DNA of 64,000 bases, taken from Zygosaccharomyces rouxii. Its lineage: Eukaryota > Ascomycota > Saccharomycetes > Saccharomycetales > Saccharomycetaceae. The position numbers and the translations under genes are program-made. Shown piece after piece: positions 8,353 through 18,825 of this stretch. Position 1 is the stretch's first letter. The number at the start of each line of letters is the position of its first letter. The stretch covers positions 1,798,001 to 1,862,000 of the forward strand of contig NC_012996.1 in assembly GCF_000026365.1 (NCBI RefSeq). Reading direction: 5' to 3'. Under the pieces are notes generated by a model. That model had not been told where the DNA came from, did no database searches, and saw nothing but the letters and a program-made list of their open reading frames with translations.

Positions 8353-9807
8353 ATGAAAAGGACTAATAGTGAAGGTTCCAACGGTGTCGTCCATAAGACG
8401 AGAGGTAGAAAGGCTACCAAGTCTCATGATTCCCATATTATAAACCATCCAAATGATTATAAACCATTTTATCTTTCGGTTAATCCAATGGATATATTTT
8501 GTTGGGGTACTGGTTCCATGTGTGAGTTAGGATTGGGTCCATCCGCAAAAAATAAAGAAGTGAAAAGACCTCGATTAAATCCATATTTACCCGTGGACAA
8601 TGTTAAAATTGTATCTTTTGCGGTCGGTGGTATGCATACGTTGGCAGTAGACTCAGAAAATAACATTTGGTCTTGGGGTTGTAACGATGTGGGTGCCCTA
8701 GGTAGAAGTACAGCTGGTGCCAAAGAACAATTGAAGGATATGGATGCTGATAATTCTAGTGATGACGAAGATGGTGACTTAAATGATTTAGAATCTACTC
8801 CTATGGTAATTCCTAGAGATTATCTCCCACCTTTGCAAGAGGGCCATAAAGTTGTTCAAGTGGCAGCTACTGATAATTTAGGATGTGTTCTTTTCGATAA
8901 TGGTGACATTTACGCTTGGGGTACTTTCCGTTGTAACGAAGGTATCCTTGGTTTTTACCGAGAAGAAATTAAAGTTCAACATGAACCTTGGAAGGTTCCA
9001 TCATTTTCCAAGTACAAGGTTGTTCAAATGGCCCCTGGTAAGGATCACATTTTGTTCTTAGATGAAGAGGGTGTTGTATTCGCTTGGGGTAATGGCCAAC
9101 AATACCAATTGGGCCGTAAGGTTATGGATCGTTTCCGTTTGAAGACTTTGGATCCAAGGCCATCTGGATTAAAACATGTAAGATATATCTTCTCCGGTGA
9201 AAATCACAGTTTTGCTCTGACAATCGATGGTAAGTTGTTGAGTTGGGGTCTAAATCAGTATGGTCAATGTGGTGTTTCTGAAGAAATAGAAGACGGTGGT
9301 CTTGTCACCGTTCCTCAAGAAGTTGTATTGCCAGAGGGTGTTAGCGTCAAGATGGTATCGGCTGGTGAACACCATTCATTGATATTGGCTCAAGATGGCG
9401 ATCTTTATTCATTTGGTAGATTAGACATGTTTGAAATCGGTATTCCTAAGAGCGATCTTCCGGACAACGCTTACACAGATGGCCACGGGAAACAACGTGC
9501 TGTGCCTATACCAACCAAGTTGAAAAATGTTCCTAAATTTAAAACCATTTCAGCTGGTTCTCATCATTCTATGGCGGTTGCACATAACGGAATTGCTTAT
9601 TCTTGGGGGTTTGGTGAAACATATGCTATTGGTCTGGGTCCTGCAGGCGAAGACACCGAAGTCCCAACCAGAATTAAAAACACTGCTACTCAAGACCACA
9701 ATATTGTAATGGTTGGTTGTGGTGGTCAATTCTCCGTCTCTGGTGGTGTCAAGCTTGGCGATGATGAAGCTGAAAAGAGAGCCGAGGAGATGGGTGATGA
9801 TGAGTAA
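8353..9807 (+). CDS. SRM1: Ran guanine-nucleotide exchange factor (RCC1 homologue)
   Basis: 484 residues, nearly the length of S. cerevisiae Srm1/Prp20 (482). A short basic N-terminus (KTRGRKATK) is followed by repeated RCC1 blade sequences, each with a W/F-S/A-WG core: IFCWGTGS, NIWSWGCND, IYAWGTF, VFAWGNGQQYQLG, LLSWGLNQYGQCG, LYSFGRLDMFEIG, AYSWGFGETYAIG. These form the seven-bladed propeller. An acidic insertion (about 130-145) and an acidic tail are as in yeast. The protein sits on chromatin in the nucleus and loads GTP on Gsp1 (Ran), setting the direction of nuclear transport. The neighbouring TOS8 and USE1 agree with the S. cerevisiae chromosome VII order. Confidence 0.96.
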   Translation: MKRTNSEGSNGVVHKTRGRKATKSHDSHIINHPNDYKPFYLSVNPMDIFCWGTGSMCELGLGPSAKNKEVKRPRLNPYLPVDNVKIVSFAVGGMHTLAVDSENNIWSWGCNDVGALGRSTAGAKEQLKDMDADNSSDDEDGDLNDLESTPMVIPRDYLPPLQEGHKVVQVAATDNLGCVLFDNGDIYAWGTFRCNEGILGFYREEIKVQHEPWKVPSFSKYKVVQMAPGKDHILFLDEEGVVFAWGNGQQYQLGRKVMDRFRLKTLDPRPSGLKHVRYIFSGENHSFALTIDGKLLSWGLNQYGQCGVSEEIEDGGLVTVPQEVVLPEGVSVKMVSAGEHHSLILAQDGDLYSFGRLDMFEIGIPKSDLPDNAYTDGHGKQRAVPIPTKLKNVPKFKTISAGSHHSMAVAHNGIAYSWGFGETYAIGLGPAGEDTEVPTRIKNTATQDHNIVMVGCGGQFSVSGGVKLGDDEAEKRAEEMGDDE

Positions 9808-9979
9808 AAATAAAAAGAACAAAAAAGAAAGAAAAAAAAATGTTATTATAAAGATTCCTCAAGTTGTATCATAAGCATAACTGTGCATGTTCTGAAGGAT
9901 TTATTTAAAAGTGTAGTTTTCTTCATGTTATCTTCGTCAGATTTGTGTATCTATATGTAAGTTTAATCTATTTTTCACA

Positions 9980-11635
9980 TTAACCGCGGTCCATTCTAAC
10001 TTTAAGACCCTTTTTGAGGAGGTATTCTTTAACGTCGTTAACGGTATATTCACCTCTGTGAAACATACCTGCACCCAGGCAAGCATCTGCTCTGGTTTGG
10101 GTGAAAGCTTCTTCGAAATGTCCAGGGTTACCTGCTCCGCTAGAAGCGATCACCGGTATTTTAACAGCATCCTTAACGTGATCAAGAAGTTCCAAATCAT
10201 AACCAGAATTAGAACCATCCTTGTCAATACAGTTCAAAAGAACTTCACCAGCGCCTAGTGCTTCACATGCCTTCGTCAATTCCCAAACGCCAATGTCCCT
10301 TGTCTCTCTACCACCTTTGATGGTACATTCGTACCAGCACCAATTTTGACCCTTTTCATTGGGGAACTTGGTTTGGAAAGTCTTATTCTTTGTATCTTGA
10401 GGTCCATCCACGTAAACTCTCTTGGGGTCCACAGAGATGACTACAGCTTGTGCACCGTACGCCTTAGAAATAGTCTCTATGGGAGAGGTTCCGTCACCAC
10501 GGCCACCAAGTTCATAATATTTCTCTGCTGCGTAAACAGAATCGGTACCGATGGATACTTTGTCAGCACCAGATCTGAAATATAAACTTGCGACCTCCAA
10601 AGCTGGAATCTTGGTGCCATCAACATCTACAATGTCCTTGATACCACCACCAACAGTTAAGGGAACGAAAACGGTTTTGGCGGCAAGCCTTAACACTTTT
10701 AACATTGGAGTATCTTTCAAAGGACAATCTCTGAAAGATGTGATATTTAGAAAGGTAACTTCGTCAGCACCTTGTTCATAGTATTTTTGAGCCAATTCCA
10801 CTGGTTTACCTAAATTCCTCACATCATTCTCCTGGCCCTTCTCACGTACATCGTATTGATCACCTTTAGTAACCACTAAATCACCTTGATCATTGGTACG
10901 GACGTCTAAACATGCAATAATTCTTCTAGTTAATCCGAAATTGGAATAATCATTTGCCAGAGTACTTTTCTGCTCTTCAGTATAAGTGGTCACTGGATGC
11001 TGTTGCTTCAAGAAATTTTCAATGACATGCAAACCTGCTAATCCAGATTTTTCAGGATGAAATTGCGTAGCAAAAATGTTATCCTTACTAACCGCTGCAA
11101 TAAATTCTTGGGTACCGTATTTGGCCTTTGCATATTTCCAATTATTTTCGATCAATACCTTTTCAGAATGAGGCGTTAAAATGGCGGCATACGAGTGGAC
11201 GAAGTAGTATCTTTTGTAGGGATCCAATCCAAAGAATGAATCGGAATCAGGTGTACAACTGTTCCAACCAATTTCAGGTACAGGTTTATCACTAGCATCA
11301 AATTTGGAAAGATCAAAGTTAATATATTTGAAGCCTGAACTCTGTGGACTTTCTTCAGAAGTATTGAAAAGTGCTTGTAATCCAACACAAACACCCATAA
11401 TAGGTTTACCGGATGCAATGAATTCTCTGATAGGCTTTTCAAAACCACGAGAGAAAAGGTTGTCTAGAAAATGTCCAAAATTCCCCACACCTGGCAAAAT
11501 CAGCTTTGATGCATTAGCTAATTCAGGATCATCACTTTTTTTCACCAAATAAGCTTTAAATCCAAGACGTTCAATAGCATTGATTAAAGATTGTAAATTC
11601 CCACTTTCCACGTCGATAATATGAACAACGGACAT
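9980..11635 (-). CDS. HIS7: Imidazole glycerol phosphate synthase, fused glutaminase-cyclase (HisH-HisF)
   Basis: 551 residues, matching the yeast bifunctional enzyme (552). The N-terminal class-I glutaminase (about 1-210) has the nucleophile Cys83 in [10 protein letters not shown] and the His193/Glu195 pair in [11 protein letters not shown]. The C-terminal TIM-barrel cyclase begins near 235 (RRIIACLDV, catalytic Asp near 244) and ends GLKVRMDRG. It converts PRFAR plus glutamine-derived ammonia to imidazole glycerol phosphate (histidine pathway) and AICAR (purine pathway). A Gcn4 site lies about 100 bases upstream. It is followed upstream on the same strand by ARO4, the same neighbour as in S. 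cerevisiae. Confidence 0.97.
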   Translation of the reverse strand: MSVVHIIDVESGNLQSLINAIERLGFKAYLVKKSDDPELANASKLILPGVGNFGHFLDNLFSRGFEKPIREFIASGKPIMGVCVGLQALFNTSEESPQSSGFKYINFDLSKFDASDKPVPEIGWNSCTPDSDSFFGLDPYKRYYFVHSYAAILTPHSEKVLIENNWKYAKAKYGTQEFIAAVSKDNIFATQFHPEKSGLAGLHVIENFLKQQHPVTTYTEEQKSTLANDYSNFGLTRRIIACLDVRTNDQGDLVVTKGDQYDVREKGQENDVRNLGKPVELAQKYYEQGADEVTFLNITSFRDCPLKDTPMLKVLRLAAKTVFVPLTVGGGIKDIVDVDGTKIPALEVASLYFRSGADKVSIGTDSVYAAEKYYELGGRGDGTSPIETISKAYGAQAVVISVDPKRVYVDGPQDTKNKTFQTKFPNEKGQNWCWYECTIKGGRETRDIGVWELTKACEALGAGEVLLNCIDKDGSNSGYDLELLDHVKDAVKIPVIASSGAGNPGHFEEAFTQTRADACLGAGMFHRGEYTVNDVKEYLLKKGLKVRMDRG

Positions 11636-11735
11636 CTTTTGTAGGGCTTGCTCCGACTTTTAAAAGTTGAACTATTTTTTTAGTATTCACAGAAATAGCT
11701 AACTCTCTTTATGTATGTATATATGTATCTATCTA

Positions 11736-11742
11736 TGAGTCA
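11736..11742. promoter_or_regulatory. Gcn4 site upstream of HIS7
   Basis: Exact TGAGTCA, the Gcn4 (general amino acid control) core, 101 bases upstream of the HIS7 start codon. HIS7 is a known Gcn4 target in S. cerevisiae. A TGACGTCC half-CRE-like sequence follows at 11752. Confidence 0.8.
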
Positions 11743-11823
11743 AATCAAGAGATGACGTCCGTTGAAAAATTTCACCAGAATGATTTACTCTTCGAGAACT
11801 TGTATAGCATTGAATTAGAAAAT

Positions 11824-11848
11824 AAAAAAAAAAAAAAAAAAAAAAAAT
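11824..11848. repeat. 25-base poly-A tract between HIS7 and ARO4
   Basis: Uninterrupted run of 25 A residues in the HIS7 promoter / ARO4 3' region. Poly(dA:dT) tracts exclude nucleosomes and are typical of yeast promoters. On the minus strand it is a T run close to the end of ARO4, so it may also help form its terminator. Confidence 0.8.
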
Positions 11849-11938
11849 AAAAATAAAAATCAACGGATAAATAGACTTACTATACTATTATTACTAATGT
11901 ACTTTCTTTTAATATTATTGAAAACGTGATAAAGAATC

Positions 11939-13099
<1,161 letters not shown>

Positions 13100-13179
13100 T
13101 CAGAATTAACATTTTTTTTTTCATAACAAGAAATGGCTTGTTATAAAATGACACTGTAGAAACTTTCTCTTTTTTCAAC

Positions 13180-13186
13180 TGAGTCA
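13180..13186. promoter_or_regulatory. Gcn4 site upstream of ARO4
   Basis: Exact TGAGTCA, 135 bases upstream of the ARO4 start, consistent with amino-acid-starvation control known for ARO4 in S. cerevisiae. Confidence 0.8.
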
Positions 13187-13283
13187 TTAAACCGTATGGT
13201 GGTAATGGCGGTGAGCACGGCGAAGGTAAAAGAAAAAAAAGAAAGAAGAAAATTTTTTTTTCAAAAAAGAACATTAGAAATCA

Positions 13284-13317
13284 TCACGTGCTGGAAAAAG
13301 AAAAGGGATATCACGTG
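13284..13317. promoter_or_regulatory. Two TCACGTG E-boxes in the ARO4-SPO23 intergenic region
   Basis: TCACGTG occurs at 13284-13290 and 13311-13317 in the same orientation, 27 bases apart, in the 934-base divergent region between ARO4 and SPO23. These are Cbf1/Tye7-type cores. The rest of the region (13318-13979) is rich in short CCCC/GGGG runs with no gene. Confidence 0.55.
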
Positions 13318-13979
13318 AGTGCCTATCCATGCTAAACGGAGGGGCTAGAATTGCCCCTCCGAACAAGTACTCTTATACGATCCTATTGTATTCACAGAAA
13401 GATGACGTAGTAAATTACGTTATTTTGCATCGCCCTCATTTCCACGAAATGCAGCGAGAAAGCTTCTCCGATTTCGGGGATCCTACCCCACAATTTACCC
13501 CTCCGTATCTCCGACAGACGGGTCCCACCGCCGCACCTATCACGTCCGAATAATATGGGGAGAAAAAGAAACAGCTACCCCTAAAATCCGGGGAAGTTCA
13601 TCGTTATAGTCCTGCAGGCTTTTTTGCATTTCTGCATTTCTGTATTTCAATCTTTTTCTCTATCTTTGTGCCGTGATAATTGAAAAATATTGTGGGGAAG
13701 GGAGAATACTGAACCCGGATGGAACAAATGATGCAAAAGATTTGGCTTAGAAGGATTCGTAGTAGTAACACCCTTGTTTTGGAAATTGCGTTGTCTAGAT
13801 GTGGGGCTGGAACCTTTTCTATAGCCGGAACAAAGGATACCCGCCGATAGAAAACTATACCCCTCCTTTTCTGTCCTCTCAGCCGGGCGTAAATATATAA
13901 GTAGATGGAAGTAAGCGCTAAGGCGGTTAAGAGTAGTGATTAGTAGTACCACTACTAATTGGTAAATAAATAACTAAAT

Positions 13980-15728
13980 ATGGGAATTTGTAGTGAAACG
14001 TTAAAAACGTTAGGATTTACAAAAGAGAATCAAGCCAAGAGGGCACGTACACGATCGAGTTCATTACAGTCAATGTTAACAACGACGAGTAATGAATCGA
14101 GAAGCAGTTGTAGTAGTAATGAAGAAAACGGTAAGAAAAGTCATAAATTAGTTAAATTGAAGAATTTGAAAAATGGTGGTACTACTGTTAAAAATGACCC
14201 AGGGGAATATGAATACTATTACGAACCATTGGAGATTTTTACCAATCCGTTTAATACAAAATGCGTCAGTTCCGACAAGGGTTATAGTGTTGAGTTAAAA
14301 GTGGATACACCACCGGACAAAGTTGTTTTATTACCAGATCTACCGACTCAGTACAGTGAAGTTACATCAACAAGGCATTCCAACAGTAGTAGTACAACAC
14401 ATCTATTTGAAAATTCATCGACGAGCTCAGTACCGAATGTCAGAATAGCATCACAATCACTTACAAACGGTGGGGTTACGGTATCGGGGACAATTGTAGT
14501 TAAATCGTTAAATTCACAAATTCCACAACGGTTAAGACATCAGAGTGTTGCATTGAAATGCTTTGTGGAAGAATACGCCTGTTTTGTCGATAGTAATAAT
14601 CCCGGTAGTAATAATAAGACAAAACAGATTAAGCTATTGAACAAGAAAAACGATGCTGATATTACCCATTTTTTGCCATCTGAAGAAGTAAGGTTGGATT
14701 TAACAGATATGGTCGATCCAGAATCCGTTGACGGCAACCGCTGGTTGCAACCACATCATACCTATGAACTGCCGTTTACTTTTACTATAAAACCTTATGA
14801 ATTCCCAGCAAGTGTACGTACGTATTTTGGTAGTACCCACTATAGAATTGAAAGTTTAACACAAGTGGGTAACGATGAGATCGATACTTCATTTTTAACT
14901 GATCAAATTATATTGAAAAGAGTCTTACCGACGACGAGTAACGTGAAATATGAAAGTGTGCAGATGCAAGGTGACTGGAATAATGAAGTCAATTATGACG
15001 TTTCACTGAGTAATAAAATGATTGAAATGGGGAGTCCATTCGATGTTCAAATTGGGTTATTGAGAGCTATTTCATCTCAAATTCGGTTAGAAACGATTTC
15101 GATTTCTGTGTCACAAACGGTTGCTATTCCCTGCATGAATTCGAAGACTGGGAAACCCTTACCGACATCCTACCTCAAGAAGAATGATATCGAGATTTAC
15201 AGGAAAGAGATGCAAGGTGCCTCGACATCAAATAATGCAAGTTCGAATACTAAGATGGGAGGTGTGCTAGGCCAGACCAAATTAAATTGTGTCCGCCGCA
15301 GCAGTAGCGGTAGTAATGGTGCCAGAGCTAGTTTAAGGGATGACGTTTTGCAAACTCATCAGCTAAAAGATCTCGTTTTGAACGAAGGCGCGGCTCCATG
15401 GTTAAGGCCATTTTACTGTGAATTGAGTAATACGTGTGATGGTAGAAGTAGGTTAAAGATCACACACGTGATTAATGTCAGACTGAAGATCTCCAATGCA
15501 GGCTTAGACAAACAAGGTTTGTTCGATACACATCCCACCCACTTGACGTTCAAAATACCAGTCTTACTAGTTGATCATGACATGACTATGAATCTGTGGC
15601 TCCCACCGTATGTGGAGGAAATTGGTAGGCAGGAGCCTGATAAGTCCGACACCCAGCACGATAAAGGAAGTCCATCGGCATTAGTAGCAGCAGATCCGTC
15701 ACCTCCTGAGTATTCTTCCGTTATGTGA
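13980..15728 (+). CDS. SPO23: Arrestin-like protein, SPO23 homologue
   Basis: 582 residues. Serine/threonine-rich N-terminus, then a beta-rich region (about 75-560) with arrestin-like features (VELKVDTPPDKVVLLP, VSGTIVVKSLNSQIPQ, LPFTFTIKPYEFPASVRT). The C-terminus ends SPPEYSSVM, a PPxY motif (575-578) of the kind that recruits the Rsp5 ubiquitin ligase. Position beside ARO4, diverging from it, matches S. cerevisiae SPO23 (YBR250W), a poorly understood protein linked to the meiotic phospholipase-like Spo1. The gene symbol rests mainly on synteny; the arrestin relationship is my reading. It is somewhat longer than the S. cerevisiae protein (523). Confidence 0.75.
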   Translation: MGICSETLKTLGFTKENQAKRARTRSSSLQSMLTTTSNESRSSCSSNEENGKKSHKLVKLKNLKNGGTTVKNDPGEYEYYYEPLEIFTNPFNTKCVSSDKGYSVELKVDTPPDKVVLLPDLPTQYSEVTSTRHSNSSSTTHLFENSSTSSVPNVRIASQSLTNGGVTVSGTIVVKSLNSQIPQRLRHQSVALKCFVEEYACFVDSNNPGSNNKTKQIKLLNKKNDADITHFLPSEEVRLDLTDMVDPESVDGNRWLQPHHTYELPFTFTIKPYEFPASVRTYFGSTHYRIESLTQVGNDEIDTSFLTDQIILKRVLPTTSNVKYESVQMQGDWNNEVNYDVSLSNKMIEMGSPFDVQIGLLRAISSQIRLETISISVSQTVAIPCMNSKTGKPLPTSYLKKNDIEIYRKEMQGASTSNNASSNTKMGGVLGQTKLNCVRRSSSGSNGARASLRDDVLQTHQLKDLVLNEGAAPWLRPFYCELSNTCDGRSRLKITHVINVRLKISNAGLDKQGLFDTHPTHLTFKIPVLLVDHDMTMNLWLPPYVEEIGRQEPDKSDTQHDKGSPSALVAADPSPPEYSSVM

Positions 15729-16311
15729 CATAGTTATTTACATTTTTGCATAGTAATACAACATAGCATATCGTAGCATAGTGTAGCATAATGTTAGACA
15801 ATAAAGCCGTACGTACTGTAGTGATTGCCTATTGCCCATTGGCGCGCCTCCTTAATCTAACGTTCTGGCCTCGGCCAAGCCTTTTTCTTTTTCGAAGTGT
15901 TGTATATGTCACAATTAGATTCGATTCCGTTATCAACAGAGCCACGGCGTCGGTCGGTACCGGTCGGCGCCCTTCGGAAGGTACCTCTACAGTAAATGAT
16001 TTTCTTGTATTAGCAGCAGTAGCATTACAACGATAATTACACAACGGTGTCAAAGGGACTTCGAAAGGACGAGGCGAAACGAAAAGGTTATTGCGGCCAG
16101 AAAAGCAAAACTGGAGGGATATATACCCACGGGTTTTAAGCACGTATCTTGTATTGTTTGTATACTATTCTTATTACGTGTAGTAGCGTACATTAAGTGT
16201 ATGGACTAATATAGCTATATATATAAAGGAAAAAGTACCGGAGGTCAAGGACATATTTGATACACACAAGAGAAGAACTAGCATAGCATACTATACCAAG
16301 TACGATACATT
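15729..16311. other. SPO23-TOS8 intergenic region
   Basis: Long promoter region for TOS8. It contains GC-rich clusters unusual for this genome (GGCGCGCC at 15841-15848; repeated CGGTCGG around 15951-15968 including GGTACCGG) and a short TATA-like run near 16213-16226. No gene is supported. Confidence 0.5.
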
Positions 16312-16344
16312 ACAACACAACACAACACAACACAACACAACACA
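16312..16344 (+). repeat. (ACAAC)n pentanucleotide repeat forming the TOS8 leader
   Basis: About 6.6 perfect copies of ACAAC run straight into the ATG of TOS8 at 16345. The result is an unstructured CAA-rich 5' leader with no G and no upstream ATG. Confidence 0.9.
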
Positions 16345-16950
16345 ATGAGTGATTCAGTTAAACTGCCATCAATACGGAACCTGCTAAATAGTGACTCAGA
16401 ATCTGAGTCAGAACGAGAACAACAAGTACAAGTACAAGTACAAGACCAAGTACAACAGGGACAAGAACGAGAAGGAAAGGTTGAGAGTCCGTTGGGATTA
16501 CCGGGAGAACATGAAATGGTCGAACCGTTTTCTGAGGGAGTAGTTAGCAGTGGTAAAAACCATAAGGGCAGCAGGTCAGGACGCAGGTCGAATTTACCTA
16601 AGGAAACCGTACAAATTTTGAACAGGTGGTTACTGGATCACTTGGGGAATCCGTACCCCACACCTCAGGAGAAGAGAGACTTGTTGATCAAGACTGGTTT
16701 GACAAAGATTCAGCTATCGAATTGGTTTATCAACGTGCGCAGGCGCAAGATCTTTTGTGATTACTATGAGATGGCTCACAGGCGATCTGAAAAATCTGGA
16801 ACTAGAATAGTTACGGAGGAAGCTGTGCGAGAGGCAACACGGGGTAGTGAAGAAGATGAATTGGCCAAGAGGTTTGCACAAGCACCGCTTATGAGAAGGA
16901 AGAAGTTGATTGATAGGTTGGAAGAATTGAAGAGAGCTACTCAGGAGTGA
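16345..16950 (+). CDS. TOS8: TALE homeodomain transcription factor Tos8/Cup9
   Basis: 201 residues. Residues about 78-138 form a homeodomain with the three-residue PYP insertion of the TALE class and the recognition-helix core LSNWFINVRRRK. The N-terminus carries a glutamine/valine repeat (from a CAAGTA hexanucleotide repeat at about 16430-16460). The C-terminus is short and basic/acidic. S. cerevisiae has two duplicates, TOS8 (beside SRM1) and CUP9; this is the pre-duplication single copy, so either symbol would do. TOS8 is a cell-cycle-regulated repressor-like protein, and CUP9 represses the peptide transporter gene PTR2. It is shorter than both S. cerevisiae proteins. Confidence 0.9.
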   Translation: MSDSVKLPSIRNLLNSDSESESEREQQVQVQVQDQVQQGQEREGKVESPLGLPGEHEMVEPFSEGVVSSGKNHKGSRSGRRSNLPKETVQILNRWLLDHLGNPYPTPQEKRDLLIKTGLTKIQLSNWFINVRRRKIFCDYYEMAHRRSEKSGTRIVTEEAVREATRGSEEDELAKRFAQAPLMRRKKLIDRLEELKRATQE

Positions 16951-17850
16951 TACTCGAGTTTTGTATTGTACTTTTATTCTTTTTTTTTTTTTTTGTTAAG
17001 TAACACTTTTTTATGTAATACTGTTTAATGATTCCTTATTACGAGCATAGCGAGTAAGAACTGTTTTTGGTTCTTTTTCTCAAAAAGAACTAGCCGCCAA
17101 TGCAGCAATGGGTGGAGACATTTTGACTCCATCTGCTTCCTCGGAAAAACAATACGGAAAAATTATTAATCGCGGTTCATTTGCTAATTGGACTTTTTCC
17201 TAGGGTGCGAATGTGTCTTGACTGTTGAGACCGACATTGGGTGACTGCTTTCTGCAGTCAAGGGGAGTAACAATCAAAGGTTTGTTGCAAATCGTTTCAG
17301 ATTGTTCCACAAATGGGTTCTTTGCTTCGAGCCTTTAAGGGTGTTTATCACATACAATACTCGATAGTTTTATGTTTTGTACGACGGCGATGTTTTTCCG
17401 CTGCTTCATGGGCTTAAGAAGTCGTAACAAACTGCTTCGGTCCGTGGTGGTTACAGAAAACTATTTAAAATCGCATTTTTCATTGGCGAGTAACACATAA
17501 CAACAAAATGATAAGCACAAATGCGGTGCTTATCAGAAAAATCGGAACCCACTTTCGGAAAGCAGATAAAGTATGATTTGCCTCATTCACCTTGTTAATA
17601 AAAAATTCGGATTTCACAAAATAGCCTTGTTGTGACTCACAACTATTCCTTGTATCAAAAACACTTGGTAGTTAGAGGCAGCCACATCTATACACAAAGA
17701 AACGATGGTATCGGTAATTTGCTCAGTTGCAATCGGAGCTTAATCCTCGGACGACGTCCGTATCTCCGTGCAAGCGGTTTCCCACCACTCATTTACGCCA
17801 AGGCGGTGATCTTTTCCGAACGTTAAAAAAAGAAAACTTGAAAAAATTAA
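16951..17850. other. Gene-free stretch with several perfect hairpins
   Basis: 900 bases between TOS8 and tRNA-Arg without a convincing protein frame. Three perfect inverted repeats stand out: 17070-17090 (9-bp arms, 3-base loop), 17242-17260 (7-bp arms TGACTGC/GCAGTCA, 5-base loop) and 17509-17535 (10-bp arms TGATAAGCAC/GTGCTTATCA, 7-base loop). A non-coding RNA is possible but I recognise no known family. Confidence 0.4.
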
Positions 17851-17922
17851 AGCTCATGGCGGGGGTCGAACCCACAATCTTCTGATTAGAAGTCAGACGC
17901 GTTGCCATTACGCCACACGAGC
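17851..17922 (-). tRNA. tRNA-Arg(UCU)
   Basis: On the minus strand the 72 bases fold as a full cloverleaf: acceptor GCTCGTG/CATGAGC, D-arm TGGCGTAATGGC, anticodon arm CTGACTTCTAATCAG with anticodon TCT, and T-arm with GGTTCGACCCC. It has no intron. A T-rich run follows immediately downstream (plus strand AAAAAATTAA at 17841-17850), the Pol III terminator. Confidence 0.95.
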
Positions 17923-18312
17923 TTCTTATTTGTTGAGAAACGGAGAAATGATGTTCGGCCACCACTAGTTAGAGATGTCATGTGTTGTAATGAATCAAAG
18001 TTGATTCAAAACAATATGAATTTCCAGCTAGGATCAATAATGTTTGATGATTAATTCTTTAAAATGCTGTTGTTCTTCTATTAAACTATATTCTTGGAAC
18101 CAGCTAGCACTAAGACCTCTTTGTACGTTTTGGCTTAACTTCGTATAGTCCTTCGTTATGGTATTTTGTTGACTGTTGCATAACATGGTCACATGTGATG
18201 TGCATTTCTGCCAGGGGACAAAGCGCTTTTGTGTCTTCCAGGATTAATTCGATGACGGAGATTTCGGAAAAACTATCAGATAATAATCGGGTGTGAAAAA
18301 AGGAAAAAAAAC
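17923..18312. other. Spacer between tRNA-Arg and tRNA-His
   Basis: 390 bases upstream of tRNA-Arg and downstream of tRNA-His (both minus strand). No protein frame or repeat family is recognised. The A run at 18304-18310 serves as the tRNA-His terminator. Confidence 0.5.
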
Positions 18313-18384
18313 TGCCATTCCCGGGAATCGAACCTGGGTCTGCTCGGCCACAACGAGCTGTACTAACCACTATACTAGAATGGC
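18313..18384 (-). tRNA. tRNA-His(GUG)
   Basis: Minus-strand cloverleaf of 72 bases: acceptor GCCATTC/GAATGGC plus A73, D-arm TAGTATAGTGGTTAGTA, anticodon arm with loop TTGTGGC (anticodon GTG), T-arm GGTTCGATTCC. The 5' half is nearly identical to S. cerevisiae tRNA-His; the acceptor and T stems differ by compensated pairs. The extra 5' G-1 is not encoded and would be added by Thg1. A Ty3-like relic starts just upstream of its 5' end. Confidence 0.95.
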
Positions 18385-18825
18385 TTGTTGAATTGATGGT
18401 AATCATGGTGTATAAAATGGCCACAATACATACTAGCAGAAGCGTGATTGTAATGAATTAGGGTACGATTGGTAGTAAATATAATAGCATGGTTTACAGA
18501 TAGGATCTCTAATACATGGTTCTGGGATCCTTAATGCTTATTGAACTATATCTCAGATTTAGTCAGGACGCAGACAGTCCTTTGATCCATCGCACTTGTG
18601 ATTTTAGATAGTCTGATTGTTATGAACTTACATGACGGATGACCAAAGATTATCTGATAATAACCCGTAACATACCCATAGCGGAGAACTATACAAAACC
18701 AGGCCATACCGAGATAATAAGGAGTTCATTTCTTGTAATATGCCAAAATTACATAAAGAGGTCGAAAACTCAATTAGACCTGACATAGACATCAAACAGC
18801 GCCGCTAACCTTTCCAACTGTCATC

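Noticed and set aside
13554..13979. Search for a second gene between ARO4 and SPO23
   Set aside because: Only short frames; the 101-codon minus-strand stretch at 13647-13952 lies in the SPO23 promoter and has no recognisable features.
17632..17826. 64-codon plus-strand frame before tRNA-Arg
   Set aside because: No similarity or signal, and typical of chance in a 900-base gap.
17805..17850. Possible centromere element (TTTTCCGAACG followed by A run)
   Set aside because: Resembles the CCG core of CDEIII, but there is no CDEI (RTCACRTG) about 90 bases away across an A/T-rich CDEII. The A run is the tRNA terminator.
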